Of a DNA stretch of 64,000 bases, positions 1 to 11,900 are shown piece by piece. Each line of letters begins with the position of its first letter. Positions within the stretch are counted from its first letter, which is position 1. The stretch comes from Salvelinus alpinus (Eukaryota; Chordata; Actinopteri; Salmoniformes; Salmonidae): NCBI RefSeq assembly GCF_045679555.1, contig NC_092091.1, forward strand, positions 68,693,314 to 68,757,313. Direction: 5' to 3'. A model generated the notes under the pieces. That model was not told where the DNA came from and did not search any database. It saw only the letters and a program-made list of their open reading frames with translations. Both the position numbers and the translations under genes were made by a program.

Positions 1-451
1 TCTACCCCCAAGTTTCAAAGGACCCCCTAAAGCAAAGGCTGTAAACTTTTTCCACTGTTGAAAAATGCTGTAGAGTGGATTTAAATGTATATCATTCCAG
101 TCCTCTTTTCAGTGGAATAGGATTTCCTTCCTGGCTTTAGCAAGTGTGGTACGCTAAGCAGTCAGTTGGTTGCCATCTTAATTTACTGTGTTTACCTTCT
201 ACTTGTTTGCTAGTAGAAACAAAAAAATGTGTTGCAGATGGAGCAAATTTGTTTTAGTTTTCCATTTTGAATGTGTTTGGACTTAACATACAATAAACTA
301 CTGATATCTGCACCAGTCATCACGGTTGTCATGTTTTAAGGGGCACAGCAGTCAACCAAATGTCAGAAAAGACAAAGAAGTTGGAAATGCCCCAAGATGT
401 TGGATCCTACTTGAGAATATCAACAAAGCCAGAAGTAACGTGTGTCTCAAC
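1..451. other. unassigned stretch, possible 3' end of an upstream transcript
   Basis: No coding exon is recognisable. An AATAAA hexamer on the plus strand at 292-297, followed by a GT-rich stretch, could be the poly(A) signal of a plus-strand gene whose body lies left of the window. This rests on the hexamer alone. Confidence 0.25.
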
Positions 452-1119
452 TATAAAGAACAAAAATATAAACTCAACATGTAAAGTGTTGGTCCCATGT
501 TTCATGAGCTGAAATAAAAGATCCCAGAAATGTTCCATGTGCACAAAAAGCTTATCTCAAATGTTGTACATAAGTTTCTTTACATTCCTGTTAGTGAGCA
601 TTTCTCCATCCACCTGACAGGTGTGGCATATCAAGAAGCTGATTAAACAGCATGGTCATTACACAGGTGCACCTTTTGCTGGGGACAATAAAAGCCCACT
701 AAATTGTGCAGTTTTTTAACTGAACATAATGCAATAGATGTCTCAAGTTTTGAGGGAGTGTACAATTGGCATTCTGACTGCAGGAATGTCCACCAGAGCT
801 GTTGCCAGATAATTGAATGTTAATTTCTTTACCATAAGCTGCCTCCAACGTTTTAGAGAATTTGTCAGTATGTCCAACCGGTCTCACAACCACAGACCAC
901 ATGTATCCACGCCAGCCCAGAACCTCCACATCTGGCTTCTTCACCTGGGTCCCCAGTGGGTGGGCCTAGGCCCTCCCAGGCCCACCCATGGCTGCGCCCC
1001 TGCCCAGTCGTGAAATCCATTGATTAAGCCTAATTAATTTGTTTGGATTTACTGATTTCCTTATATGAACTGTAACTTTGAAATTGTTGCATGTTGCGTT
1101 TATATTTTTGTTCAGTGTA
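452..1119. mobile_element. TIR DNA transposon relic, probably Tc1/mariner-like, about 670 bp
   Basis: The ends are inverted copies of each other: the left end carries GAACAAAAATATAAACTCAA and the right end, read in reverse complement, carries GAACAAAAATATAAACGCAA. The right arm continues into a second block, AGTTCATATAAGGAAATCAG. TA dinucleotides sit at both edges, which suggests Tc1/mariner or another TA-targeting group. An 81-codon minus-strand open frame at 699-944 lies inside and looks like decayed element sequence rather than a host gene. The superfamily is inferred. Confidence 0.65.
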
Positions 1120-1221
1120 GTTACCACAGCCAGTCATAATTCTTGCTAAACCCCATCTGTTTCTTCAATTTCTCTTTTTAAAATATTATTACAAACCTAA
1201 CCTTAACCACACTTCTGATTT

Positions 1222-1306
1222 CTAATGAACGGTTTCTTATTGGCAGTCCCTTCCTGTTTCAGTCCCTTTTTTTCCCTTCCAGTTTGGTGCATAATGAACA
1301 CCACCT
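1222..1306. mobile_element. partial MITE of the GTGTTCAT family
   Basis: The stretch ends in TTTGGTGCATAATGAACACC, the same right end as the complete MITE at 53894-54032. The preceding TTCTTATTGG and CTGTTTCAGTCC blocks are also shared with that family. Only one arm is recognisable. Confidence 0.5.
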
Positions 1307-1838
1307 AGTTCCAGCTCCTGTGGTAACTAACTGCCTTGTGTTGATCGCAAAGGCAGCTGAGGTTGACCACACAGGTCTGCGTATTTGTGACACAGGCATG
1401 AAACTCTCAGATAATGAATCCATGAATCATTGTTCATTCTGGCTTGATTTAAAGTTGCACTTGTCGAAAATGGCTTTCTTTGCAATGCAGGGTGTAATTT
1501 GTATTGTGCAAGAATCGTGATTCTGAAGGTAACATTTTAAACATATTAATTTAGTGTAATTAAATGGTTGAGCACTGCAGTCCAAAACAACTCAAAGACT
1601 GTTTATGAAAGCATATACGCATGATGCTGTGAGTGATTAAAAAATAAAAACATGATGCTTATCAACACTTCCGCATAGCAGATTCAGCACACAATGGCAC
1701 TGATCATATCAGCCTCCACCGATCTCTTGTCTGGGACAGCAATGGAGACTTAGACCAGAAACTCTCAGCCATAGAAATAGAATCTATAGAACGGACACCC
1801 CCCATTCTATTTATAAATGGGCTTAGGAACCCGATACT

Positions 1839-3016
1839 TCAGTCACTCAGAGAATTCTCTTCAGATGAACCTCCATGCAAAGCCCGGACATAGGCTGAGA
1901 ATACAGACGGGGGCATGAGGTAGTTGAGCACACTTCCATAACCTCTGGGAAACCAGCTCACGGGGTGGGGATGGCGTGCTGCAGCTCTCTGAGGGACAAA
2001 GAACATTGCTGGTGCAGGAGGGAAGCCATTTATGTTGGGGGCACCAGGCCTGATGGGTAGGTATGGGACAACTGGAACCTGATGTTGAGGAGCTCCCTTT
2101 GCCTTTCCCTTGTTTTTGTTATTGTCCAGGTGTGGGCTGCTGGTGGTAACTCCGGTCGGGGTTGGTTGAGTCTGAACATGAGGGTTTGGGAGGTCGTCCA
2201 TGACTGATATGACCTTACATGGAGACTCGTCACGGTTGATGATGTCTATCTCAGCTGCATCGTTCATGCTCAGCAGTGTGTGAATAACATGTTCAGATTG
2301 CCCAGAATGCTGCTCTGAAAATAAACATTTGTGAGAAAGTTGTTTTTGTTGTCAATTATATAAATGCCACGAAGATCGACATAAGAGATCAATCATGTTT
2401 ACTCAGTAGTCTTTAGCCTGGGATCCAAGCTGAATATCACACCATGTCACACCATGATCAATATTCAGTTTGGATTCGAGGCTAGTCTGATTGTATAGAT
2501 TTTTTGGGCTCACCTTGTCTGTCAAATCTCTGCACCTCTCATCTCCCCTTCTCCAGGTAGTCTCCCGTGGGAATTGCCCCTTGATCGGGCCAGGAAATGG
2601 GAGCCTCATCATTCCTCTCTGGATGACATTCAAGACATTGTGAAAGTGATGCTAACACAGATTCATTTTAGTTCTGGACTAAAAATAATTCTAAATGGAA
2701 AATCTCCATAGAAAGTGCTTTTTAGTCCAGGACTAGGCTTAATCTGAAATTACCCCTGAATGTCCTGATCATCACTATCATTTCAAATGGCAAAAACTCT
2801 GAAATATTTTAAAACATATATATTTTCACTCCATTTCCTCTAACAGTATATGACACTACGTCATCATAGCATTTTGAAGAGAAGATCTCTGATATTTCAT
2901 GTTAGATATTTAATGAGAAGATTTCTAAAAAAATAAATACTTTACTTACCTGCAGAGAATACCTGGAGAGTAAGAAGGAGAGAGAAAATCACTGCTTCTG
3001 TTAGTTTGACTTCCAT
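1839..3016 (-). CDS. secreted proline-rich protein of unknown family, two coding exons
   Basis: Exon 1 is 3016-2950 and exon 2 is 2314-1839. Together they give 543 nt, that is 180 residues plus stop. Exon 1 encodes a typical signal peptide: a short charged start (MEVKLTEA), a hydrophobic core (VIFSLLLTLQVF) and a likely cleavage after FSA. It ends at a GTAAGT donor. Exon 2 starts after TATTTTCAG, and the intron is phase 1. The mature chain is rich in Pro, Asn, Gln and Ala, has one Cys, and carries a basic NKNKGKAKG patch, a PVVPYLPIRPGAPN stretch, an aromatic PHPVSWFPRGYG segment and an acidic tail (SSEENSLSD) with SxE-type sites for secretory-pathway kinases. A secretory calcium-binding phosphoprotein is possible on composition, but that family has phase-0 introns, which argues against it. 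The start was chosen because it opens the signal peptide. It lies head-to-head with uso1. Function unknown. Confidence 0.62.
2640..2760. mobile_element. short palindromic MITE fragment in the intron of the secreted-protein gene
   Basis: The motifs CTGGACTAAAAA and TTTTTAGTCCAGGACTAGGC face each other about 40 bp apart and form an imperfect inverted repeat of a type common in salmonid DNA. No intact terminus is seen. Confidence 0.45.
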
Positions 3017-3740
3017 TGTCAGAGGAACATGCTGAGATCTGTGCAGAGGCCTTTTAAGACAAGGAGTGGATCTGTCGGTCTCAGCGCCCTCTATAATTAC
3101 TTTATTTCTGCAGATTTAGATGTTTTTATCCAGATGTCTGGCTGGAACAGATGTGTATTAGCATGTTATAATTACCCTCAGAGTACAATAACACCTGACT
3201 CAAACTCATAGCTACCAGACAGTTCCATCATTATATTGTGCAAAAGAGATTGTGATAAGTAAGCTCAAATGATAAGTAGGGTCTGGTCTGGGGCAATTTG
3301 TCTAAATATAAAGGTTAACTCTATCTCCCTCTCTCTCTCTGACTGTGTGTGAGAGAGAAAGAGAGAGTGTCTGAGAGAGAAAGGCCATCAGATGCAACAT
3401 GGGTTGCATACCAAACAGGTCCCACTGTTCAGCTGGTCCCTATTGTGGACAGCATCTAGGTTAAATGGAAATGATATAAGCAGATAATATAAGCAGGCTA
3501 CACCCGTTATATAAGCAGACCATTATGTTCAAAATTGAACACGGAGAAGAAAAAAATACAGGTGCATGAATTTTCTATTTTCTTGATTTGTGAATTATTT
3601 TGCATGGAAAGAAGGGCATATTTGAAACCTTATTTGTTTCTTTACGTATCTGTCTTTTAATTAATGTGAATGTTTTGAAAATAATATTGTATAGAATACA
3701 CACATTTTACAAACAAGTGGCGGTGTGGTAGAATCTCATT
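3017..3740. other. intergenic region between divergent genes
   Basis: No exon is recognised. A TTAAAA-containing TATA-like element for the minus-strand gene lies about 40 bp upstream of its ATG (near 3051-3060). At 3323-3384 a (CT)n block followed by (GA)n forms a potential hairpin. The rest is AT-rich sequence. Confidence 0.4.
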
Positions 3741-3982
3741 CCCCTTTAAAAAATTAGGCACTTGTCCTCTGATCAGCCACGTAGCGCCACGTCTCGGCGC
3801 TTGCGCATTGGCTAAATGTCACTCAAGTTCCGGGGTCGGTCCAGGAGGTTGTGTACAGTGTAAAAATCAACATTTAGACGCGTTTACATTATTACACAAG
3901 ACCCATCACGGCAGAAAAAAATTCAAAGTTTCTTTAAGACTGTTGGAATTGCGAACAAATCCCCAAGAGGACGTCGATGACA
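3741..3982 (+). promoter_or_regulatory. uso1: uso1 promoter and 5' UTR
   Basis: This is a GC-richer stretch just before the uso1 start. On the plus strand it holds two CCACGT motifs (near 3779-3784 and 3788-3793), which read ACGTGG on the other strand, the core of the XBP1/ATF6 UPR element. It also holds GCGCTTGCGC (NRF1-like) and an inverted CCAAT box near 3806-3810. No TATA box is evident. An upstream ATG at 3816 opens a 15-codon frame that stops at 3863. Assignment of factors is inference from motif resemblance. Confidence 0.4.
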
Positions 3983-6900
3983 ATGAATTTCTTCAGGGGA
4001 GTGATGGGTGGACAACCCGCTGGGCCACAGCCGACTGGAGCAGAGACGGTGAGAAACGAAACTCGTCTAGCATGTTAGGCTAACAAGTTAGCTAATGTCA
4101 CACAACCTGGTGGACCGAATCTTAGGACAAGTGTGTGTAGTTAATAGTTGCTCGACAGGCAAATTAGTTCACTTTCACGTTTTCTAGGCTGAAAGACCGG
4201 TGTAGGCCTTGTAACAGTGCACTCAACCAGCCTCACGAGCACAGACATAATGTGTCAATCAATACAGTGATTGACACAAACATTTCTGCAGAGCTAGCTA
4301 GCTAAGCTGGTTAGCCCAATTGGCACAGGACAACAATTGAACGTGTGTAGCCTGCTCATATTCTTGAGCTATCAGCGTTTTTTGGGAAGAAAAAACTTGA
4401 CATGACCTGCTGCCACTAAATGAGCAGATGTCTTCGTATGTGATAGTTTACATGCTTTGCATTCATCCAACTGTTTACTGTCATCTGGGAGAGACTATAT
4501 GGCTACTTGGATTGCAGTTCACAAACCAAAAACACAGCCAAATTCCACGTGAATCCATTGGTTGTGAATGGATCTCTGCTGACATTCCTTTCGTGATGAC
4601 AACATGGGAGGGGCTGCGTGACCTTGATATATTTAAGTCCCTTCACCCGTGCCAAACAAGAGAATGTGTGTGACATATCTCAGGCTGCTATCAAAAGAAG
4701 GCATTTCAATCTGAATGTTACATATCAATTAGTAATATATATATATGTATATATATATAGCTCTGTCATCAATCAATCAAATGTATTTATAAAGCACTTT
4801 TTACATAAGCAGATTTCACTAAGTGCTTATACAGATACCCAGCCTAAAACCCCAAAGAGCAAGCAATGCAGATGTAGAAGCATGGTGGCTAGGAAAAACT
4901 CCCTTGAAAGGCAGGAACCTAGGTAGAAACCTTGAGGTACCAGGCTCTGAGGGGTGGCCAGTCCTCTTCTCGCTGTGGCGGGGGGAGATTATAAGAGCAC
5001 ATGGCCATAAGACCAGATTGTTCTTCAAGATGTTCATAGATGACCAGCAGGGTCCAATAATAATCACAGTGGTTGTAGAGTGTCCAACAGGTCAACACCT
5101 CATGAGTAAATGCCAGTTGGCTTTTCAAAGCCGAGCATTGAGGTTGAGACAGCAGGTGCAGTAGAGAAGGAGGGAGGGAGACATGCCAACAGTGCATGAG
5201 ACAGCCTATAGGGAGGAGGTCAAAGACCCGCAGTGTGGTGCCAGGACCACAACCTCTCCCTCAACGTCAGGAAGACAAAGGAGCTGATCGTGGACTACAG
5301 GAAACGGAGGGCCGAGCACGCCCCCATTCACATCAACAGGGCTGAGGTGGAGTGGGTCGAGAGCTTCAAGTTCGTCGGTGTTCACATCAGTAAGGATCTA
5401 TCATGGTCCAAACACACCAACAGTCATGATGGAACAACAATGCCTCTTCGCCCTCAGGAAGCTGATAAGATTTGGCATGGGCCCTCATGCTCAAAGTTTC
5501 ACCATTGAGAGCATCTTGACTGGCTACCTCACCGCTTGGTATGGCAACTGCTTGGCATCTGACCGCAAGGCGCTACAGAGGGTAGTGTGTACAGCCCAGT
5601 AAATCACTGGGGCCGAGCTCCCTGCCATCCAGGACCTTTATACCAGGCGGTGTCACAGGAAGGCCCTAAAAATTGTCCGACTCCACTTCAGCCACCTAAG
5701 TCAAGTCATAGACTGTTCTACCGCACGGCAAGCGGTACCGATTTACCAAGTCTGGAACCAGCAGGACCCTGACCAGCTTCTACCTTCAAGCCATAAGACT
5801 TCTAAATAGTTAACCCAATAACTACCCGAACTATCTGCATTGACCCTTTTTGCACTAACTTTTTTGACTCATCACACACATTGCTATCCTATTACCTAGT
5901 CACTTTATTCCTAGGTATATGTACATATCTACCTTAATTACCTCGTACCCATGCACATCAACTCGGTACTGGTACCCCGTGTATAGAGCCAAGTTATCGC
6001 TACTCATTGCGTATTTATTATTACTTGTTCTTGCTTTTCTATTATTTTCTTTCTCTCTACATTGTTGGGAAGGGCCCGTAAGTAAGCACTTCACTGTTAG
6101 TCTACACCTGTTGTTTACGAAGCATGTGACAAATAACATTTGATTTGGCTGAACTTAGATTGAACACATTGTCCTGAATCTGCAGTGGATGTAAGTCTAT
6201 GTATCAGTACATGGTTGCAGGGGATGGTAGGTAGCCTAGTGGTTAAGAGCGTTGGGCCAGTAAGCAAAAGGTTGCCGTTTTTTTGCCGGCGAAGCGGAAA
6301 AATCTGCCTTTCTGACCTTAAGCAAGGCAGTTAACTCCCAACAACTGCTACTCTGCTGCCGATGGCGTGGATGTCGACTATGCCAGCCCCCCGCACCTCT
6401 CTGATTCTGAGTAGTTGGGTTAAATGAATGGATTCACTTGTGCAACTGACTAGGTATCCCCTATCAAATTATATTAGTCACATGTGCCGAATACAACCGG
6501 TGTAGACCTTACAGTGAAATGCTTACTTATGAGCCCCTAACCAACAATGCAGTTGTTGGTTAGGGGCTCATAAAATTAGGGGCTCATAAAATCAGGATTA
6601 GAATAAGAGATTAAAGTAACAAGTAATTAAAGAGCAGCAGTAAAATAACAATAGCGAGACTATATACAGGGGGCTACCGATACAGAGTCAATCTGTGGGG
6701 GCAACGGTTATTTGAGGTAGTATGTACATGTAGGTAGAGTTATTAAAGTGACTATGCATAGATGATAGAAGAGAGTAGCAGTGGTGTGAAGAGGGAGGGG
6801 GGGGGCAATGCAAATAGTCTGGGTAGCCTTTTGACTAGATGTTCAGGAGTCTTATGGCTTGGGGGTAAAAGCTGTTTAGAAGCCTCTTGGACCTTGACTT

Positions 6901-8925
6901 GGCGCTCCGGTACCGCTTGCCGCGCGGTAGCAGAGAGAACAGTCTGACAAGGGTGGCTGGAGTCTTTGACAATCTTTAGGGCCTTCCTCTGACACCGCAT
7001 GGTATAGGTCCTGGAGGGCAGGAAGCTTGGCCCCAGTGATGTACTGGGCCATTCGCACTACCTTCTGTAGTGCCTTGCGGTCAGAGGCTGAGCAGTTGCC
7101 ATACCAGGCGGTGATCCAACCAGTCAGGATGCTCTCCATGGTGCAGCTGTAGATCCTTTCCCTTAACATGTTGTATTAACCATGAATTATTTTGATTGAA
7201 CCACAGATCCATAAGCTGTGTGACCGCGTGGCCTCCTCCACACTCCTGGAGGACCGCAGGGATGCTGTCCGAGCCCTTAAATCGCTCTCAAAGGTAGGAG
7301 ACAATTGCATTAGGCTAATCTCTATAGTTACACCATTGTTACACTGATGCACCATTGTTGTGTAACAATGGTACAATCATGACAATGACAATTGTTACTC
7401 ATTATTGATAAATGCATGTTAAAGCATTCAGGCTGCAGAGACCGTTTATGATGAGCCTTATCTAAATATTAGATTTTCTCCTGTGCATTGTTTTAAGTGA
7501 ACATCGCTAGAGTTCTCTTTTGATGTTCGTTATCTTGTGAGCAGGGACACATCCCCTTATCACCCCTCACGCTGCGTACTCATCCTCAGGCTCTGTCTAA
7601 ACAGTCTGGGATGGGCCCTGTCTCAATCTTCTTAAATCACCTCATTATTTCGCCACCTTTCCTCCATACACTGATCAGGAAAGAAAGACTGGGGAAAGGT
7701 AATGTAGGATTTCATGGGTTGCACCTCTGTCACTTGGTCGTATCGTTGCCATTGTTATCGACTTTCTACAGATGCCGCAGCATATTGATGTCTGACAGAT
7801 GGTTGTTTTTCTGAACGGGGGCTAATGACTTTTTCGTCAAATTTAAAATGAACGTTCCGAACAGTATTGTGACAAAATGTGCAACCCATGAATAAGGAGG
7901 GTACCTATTGGTTGGATCCTTGCGTTCACTGGTCCAGTTCTCTTTAAAAAAAAAAAAGCAGTGTTGAGGAAAAGAAGACAATTGTTGACATGCAGCCTTG
8001 CTGAAAACCTGTCTCATTCCTTCAGTCCCTACTCTCTACTGTATTAAAGGTCTAGAGACCTCTAGGCCATAACTGACTGACTGGCCACTAGCTGCCTCGT
8101 CAACCATGAGTAATGAGTTTATCAGGCATGAATAAGGGGTTTAGGGGCATGGGGTCACAGACAGACACAGACCAGGGAAAAACAACGCTAGCCAGAGAAA
8201 CAGACCAGCTAGAGTTGGGAGTTGTTGAATTGCATTAGCTCTGTTTGGCCCCAGTAGGTTCTACTCAACGTTGAGGGGTAACTAATCACATAGGTTTGTC
8301 TTATCAGATCAGAGATGGCACAAAGCAAACCACTGTTATTTAACTCTGCTTTCAGAATGTATTATACTTATGCCTAAGGTCATGTGTGGAGCTTAAACGT
8401 GTATTGTAGACACGGGCGGTATATCAACAGTTAGGGGGAGCACTGGGGCAAAACAGGCATAGCCTCGAGTTAAAGCAAAAGTCATATCCTCTCTGATCCA
8501 AGGGCTGCCTAGGGGGAAACAATCACTTACTGTTCTCCTGACTTGACTGTTGGTTTTGATTTGTAGAAATATCGCTTGGAAGTTGGCACTCAGGCTATGG
8601 ACCACCTGATTCACATACTGCAAACTGACAGGTATGTTTTGTGTGTGTGTTTTTATGATTAAGAGCTTTATACTAATCCCTTGCCCTCCGCTGCTCTTTA
8701 GCACATTGTAAAAGTGTGGTGGGGTGATTTTAAGGCGAGCATTTTGCATGGTGCTCGGTCGTTGCTAAGAGTACTTAATATTTCAGGGACTTAGGGGATT
8801 AAAGCAGTGCTTGTTGTGTTGATATCCTACCCCTCCCATTTTCTGCAGGTCGGACTCTGAAATCCTTGGCTACGCTTTGGACACACTCTATAATATCATC
8901 TGCAACGATGAAGAGGAGGAACAAG
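3983..8925 (+). CDS. uso1: uso1 exons 1-4 (head domain start)
   Basis: Exon 1 is 3983-4048 ([11 protein letters not shown]..., phase 0), exon 2 is 7207-7293 ([18 protein letters not shown]...), exon 3 is 8567-8631 ([21 protein letters not shown]), and exon 4 is 8849-8925 ([16 protein letters not shown]...). They build the first armadillo-like helices. Intron 1 is about 3.2 kb and filled with repeats; the exon 2 acceptor lies only about 36 bp from a LINE end. Exon 4 ends in a run of acidic residues (NDEEEEQ) that leads into the variable linker encoded by exons 5-7. Confidence 0.93.
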
Positions 8926-11900
8926 GTGTTTAGGTGTTAAAAACCTAGTCCTCTTCCACAGAGGGTTGTGAACAGGCCCCAGAACTGTCAATAATTTAGT
9001 AATTTATCATAGAGCGGAACCTCTATTTTTAACTGCATGTTCAAAAACACGCTTCCTTTTTGGGAAAAATGCTTTTGAATGACAACAAGCAAGCCCTGTC
9101 CTAGTAACCATAGCATGTGTAATTCAGTTCAATTACTGCCAATTAATTGGACTTCAAATCAAAATGGACCCTGTCGTCCTCTTCCATACTTGCCCCATTT
9201 CTCTTTCTCTCAATGTTAATTGCTAGATATGTAAAGATTGTCATCTCTCTCTTCTCTTCCATGTTATAACTCTACAGACGAATCTGAAGGTAAAACTCTT
9301 GTTTGTGCATGACGTCCCCCCCTAACCACTAGCGACGCTTCTTGTAAATGATATGCATCGTTCTTCTCCGCGGGTTGTTTTGATTTCTAGCTCTCCTGTG
9401 GTGCACAGTAGGTTGTTAGTCTGAAATGCAGTGCTTTGGCAGAACCCATTAACAAACACTAGGGATATATTTATGTATTGTGTACGAGTCGAATCGTCTG
9501 ACTTGGATGGGGCTTCAATCTCTTGCACTCCCCCCTTCTTACAGACATGGCGGCCGCACCCCCTATCCCTGTCTCAGGGAAGCATAAGAACGTGCCTGTG
9601 TCTGGTCAGTACTAGCACTGTAGACTAACTAGCCCTCACGGTGTGGTGACTCTTACTAGTCAACTGAACTAACCTCACTAAAATGTGTTGGACTGTGAAG
9701 TATGGTTTAATATAGTAATGACTGGGTGGTAATTACATGTCACTAATACCACTCCTACCTCAGCCTCTCTCCTGTCCTGCAGTGTTTCTCTTCCCATTGC
9801 TCTTCTTGTTTTCCTCACAATTAGCATATCTAGTCAAACGCAAATCGCTCTGCACAGGATGTTGGGACGAAGAAGTTTTGATTCCAAAAGAAGAATGTTA
9901 GATTCCAAAAGCATCCTCTTCCTCACAGTTGTACATTTTAAACCATGTTCACTGTGGTGAGGTTATTCTAGTATTACAGAACATCTCATCTGGTTGTTCT
10001 TGATGTGAAGTATTATATTTAGTCTAGAACCCTAGATAATTGAGTGTGTTTTCTATAATACGATGCTCCAGTACTTTTGTGTGCTTTTAGACTGGATGTG
10101 AACCAATTCACCGTGCCCTACCACCTCCCCTTTCGCTAACTCCTCTCCCCCTACCTCCCTCTGGTGCTAGCCTGCCTCAACCCCCGACCATCAACACCCG
10201 TCTCCCAATTGCCCCCTCCATCTCTCCCCCTGTCTGTCTTTCTCTGAAGCCTGTTCATGAGTTGTATAAGGACCTGGAGTTTTTCCTGCCAGGTTGCATG
10301 GTCAGGAGGACAAACTCCTGGTCCTATTCATGAGGGTCAGTCTGAACTAGGTACTGCACAGATTCACAAATCATTACTTAATAAAGATCAATTAATACTC
10401 AGGCTCAAGTGATTTATAGATCAAAACATCGGTATAGTGCCTAGGTGAGATTGATCTCTGTGAACAAGCATTATTCTATGACTGCCTCCAGCCTTGCCTA
10501 TGTATAGTAGCCATGTCTCGGGGCAACTACCTGCCTAACATGGCACACCGAGGTCTTTAAACCTTGTGACCTTTGACCTTTTCAGATGAGAACGCCCAGA
10601 AGCATGAGGAAGACCTGGGAGTCCTGTTCACTGACAAGTTCCTCGGCGACTCTGAGAGCGTGACACTTCTACTGACTCTGTTAGAGGTAAACAGACCAGA
10701 GACCCAAACATCTACTTTGTGTCTTTTATGAAAGCTAGTAGTCTCTAACCCATGTTCTCAGTGTTAACTAGACCTGGAGACCCATTGTGCGTGGTGGTTT
10801 TCAGACCAGCTGGTTTCACATTTAAGAATATAAGCATAAGCCTAAAATCTGCACTGCTTATATACAGGATTACAAGGGTGTGGGTGATTTCCCACCATGC
10901 CTGTGACACTGACTCCCTGCCTGTGACACTGACTCCCTGCCTGTGACACTGACTCCCTGCCTGTGACACTGACTCCCTGCCTGTGACACTGACTCCCTGC
11001 CTGTTTCAGGAGTTTGACTTCCACGTGCGGTGGCCAGGAGTGAAGCTGCTCACCGCTCTGTTGAAGAACCAGTGTAACCAGGTCCAGGGCGTCATCCTGG
11101 TCAGCCCTATGGGTGAGTCCTCTAACAAATGACCTGGAATCAGCTGCTGCTGAATTGTCTGACATCAGCCCACACCAACAACTGACCCAAAATCAGCTGT
11201 TGTGATTTGATTTATCCTCTCAACATTTTTTTCTCTCACTGGTGAAGTAGTATGACAAGAAGTGTTAGTCTTGTCTATTTTCTTCCCTAGAGCATATGAC
11301 TACTAATGGTCAAGTATGCTAATTAGAGTATTTTCTGACTGATTTGCCTGGCTGGTCTCTGAGTTGTATGTTGTTAATGGTCTGTCTCTCTCCCCTGCAG
11401 GTGTTTCTAGACTGATGGACCTATTAGCTGACTCCAGAGAAGTCATCCGTAATGATGTGAGTACTACTCCTGCTGACTGCTGCTTCAGATGGTCTTTCGT
11501 AGTAAGACCGTAAAGCCACAGGAACAAGCTACAGTCTGCTAGCTTATCTTTCTGCCGAGACAAGACATTGGGCCGGTTTCCCAGACACAGATGAAGTCTT
11601 CGACTAAAAAAGCGCGTCTTGTTTCTGGGAAACCGTTCCCAAAATCATACTAGCTGGTCTTATACCTGGGCTTGTTGTTTCTGTTTCTCTGGATATATGA
11701 TCACTACATCAGAGCTACTTTGATCGTATTCCCTCAGGGTCTGCTGTTGCTGCAGCAGCTGACCAAAGGCAACGCGGCCATCCAGAAGATCGTGGCGTTT
11801 GAGAACGCTTTCGAGCGTCTCCTAGATATCATAACAGAGGAGGGCAGCAGTGATGGAGGTAAAGTCGAATGGAGGAGTAGTGCCATATATATACACTCAA

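Noticed and set aside
1839-3016. Firm assignment of the secreted gene to the SCPP family
   Set aside because: The composition fits, but the intron is phase 1 whereas SCPP introns are phase 0, and the Gln content is modest.
3808-4083. 91-codon open frame overlapping uso1 exon 1
   Set aside because: It begins with TTG rather than ATG, is out of frame with uso1 and runs through the exon 1 donor into the intron.
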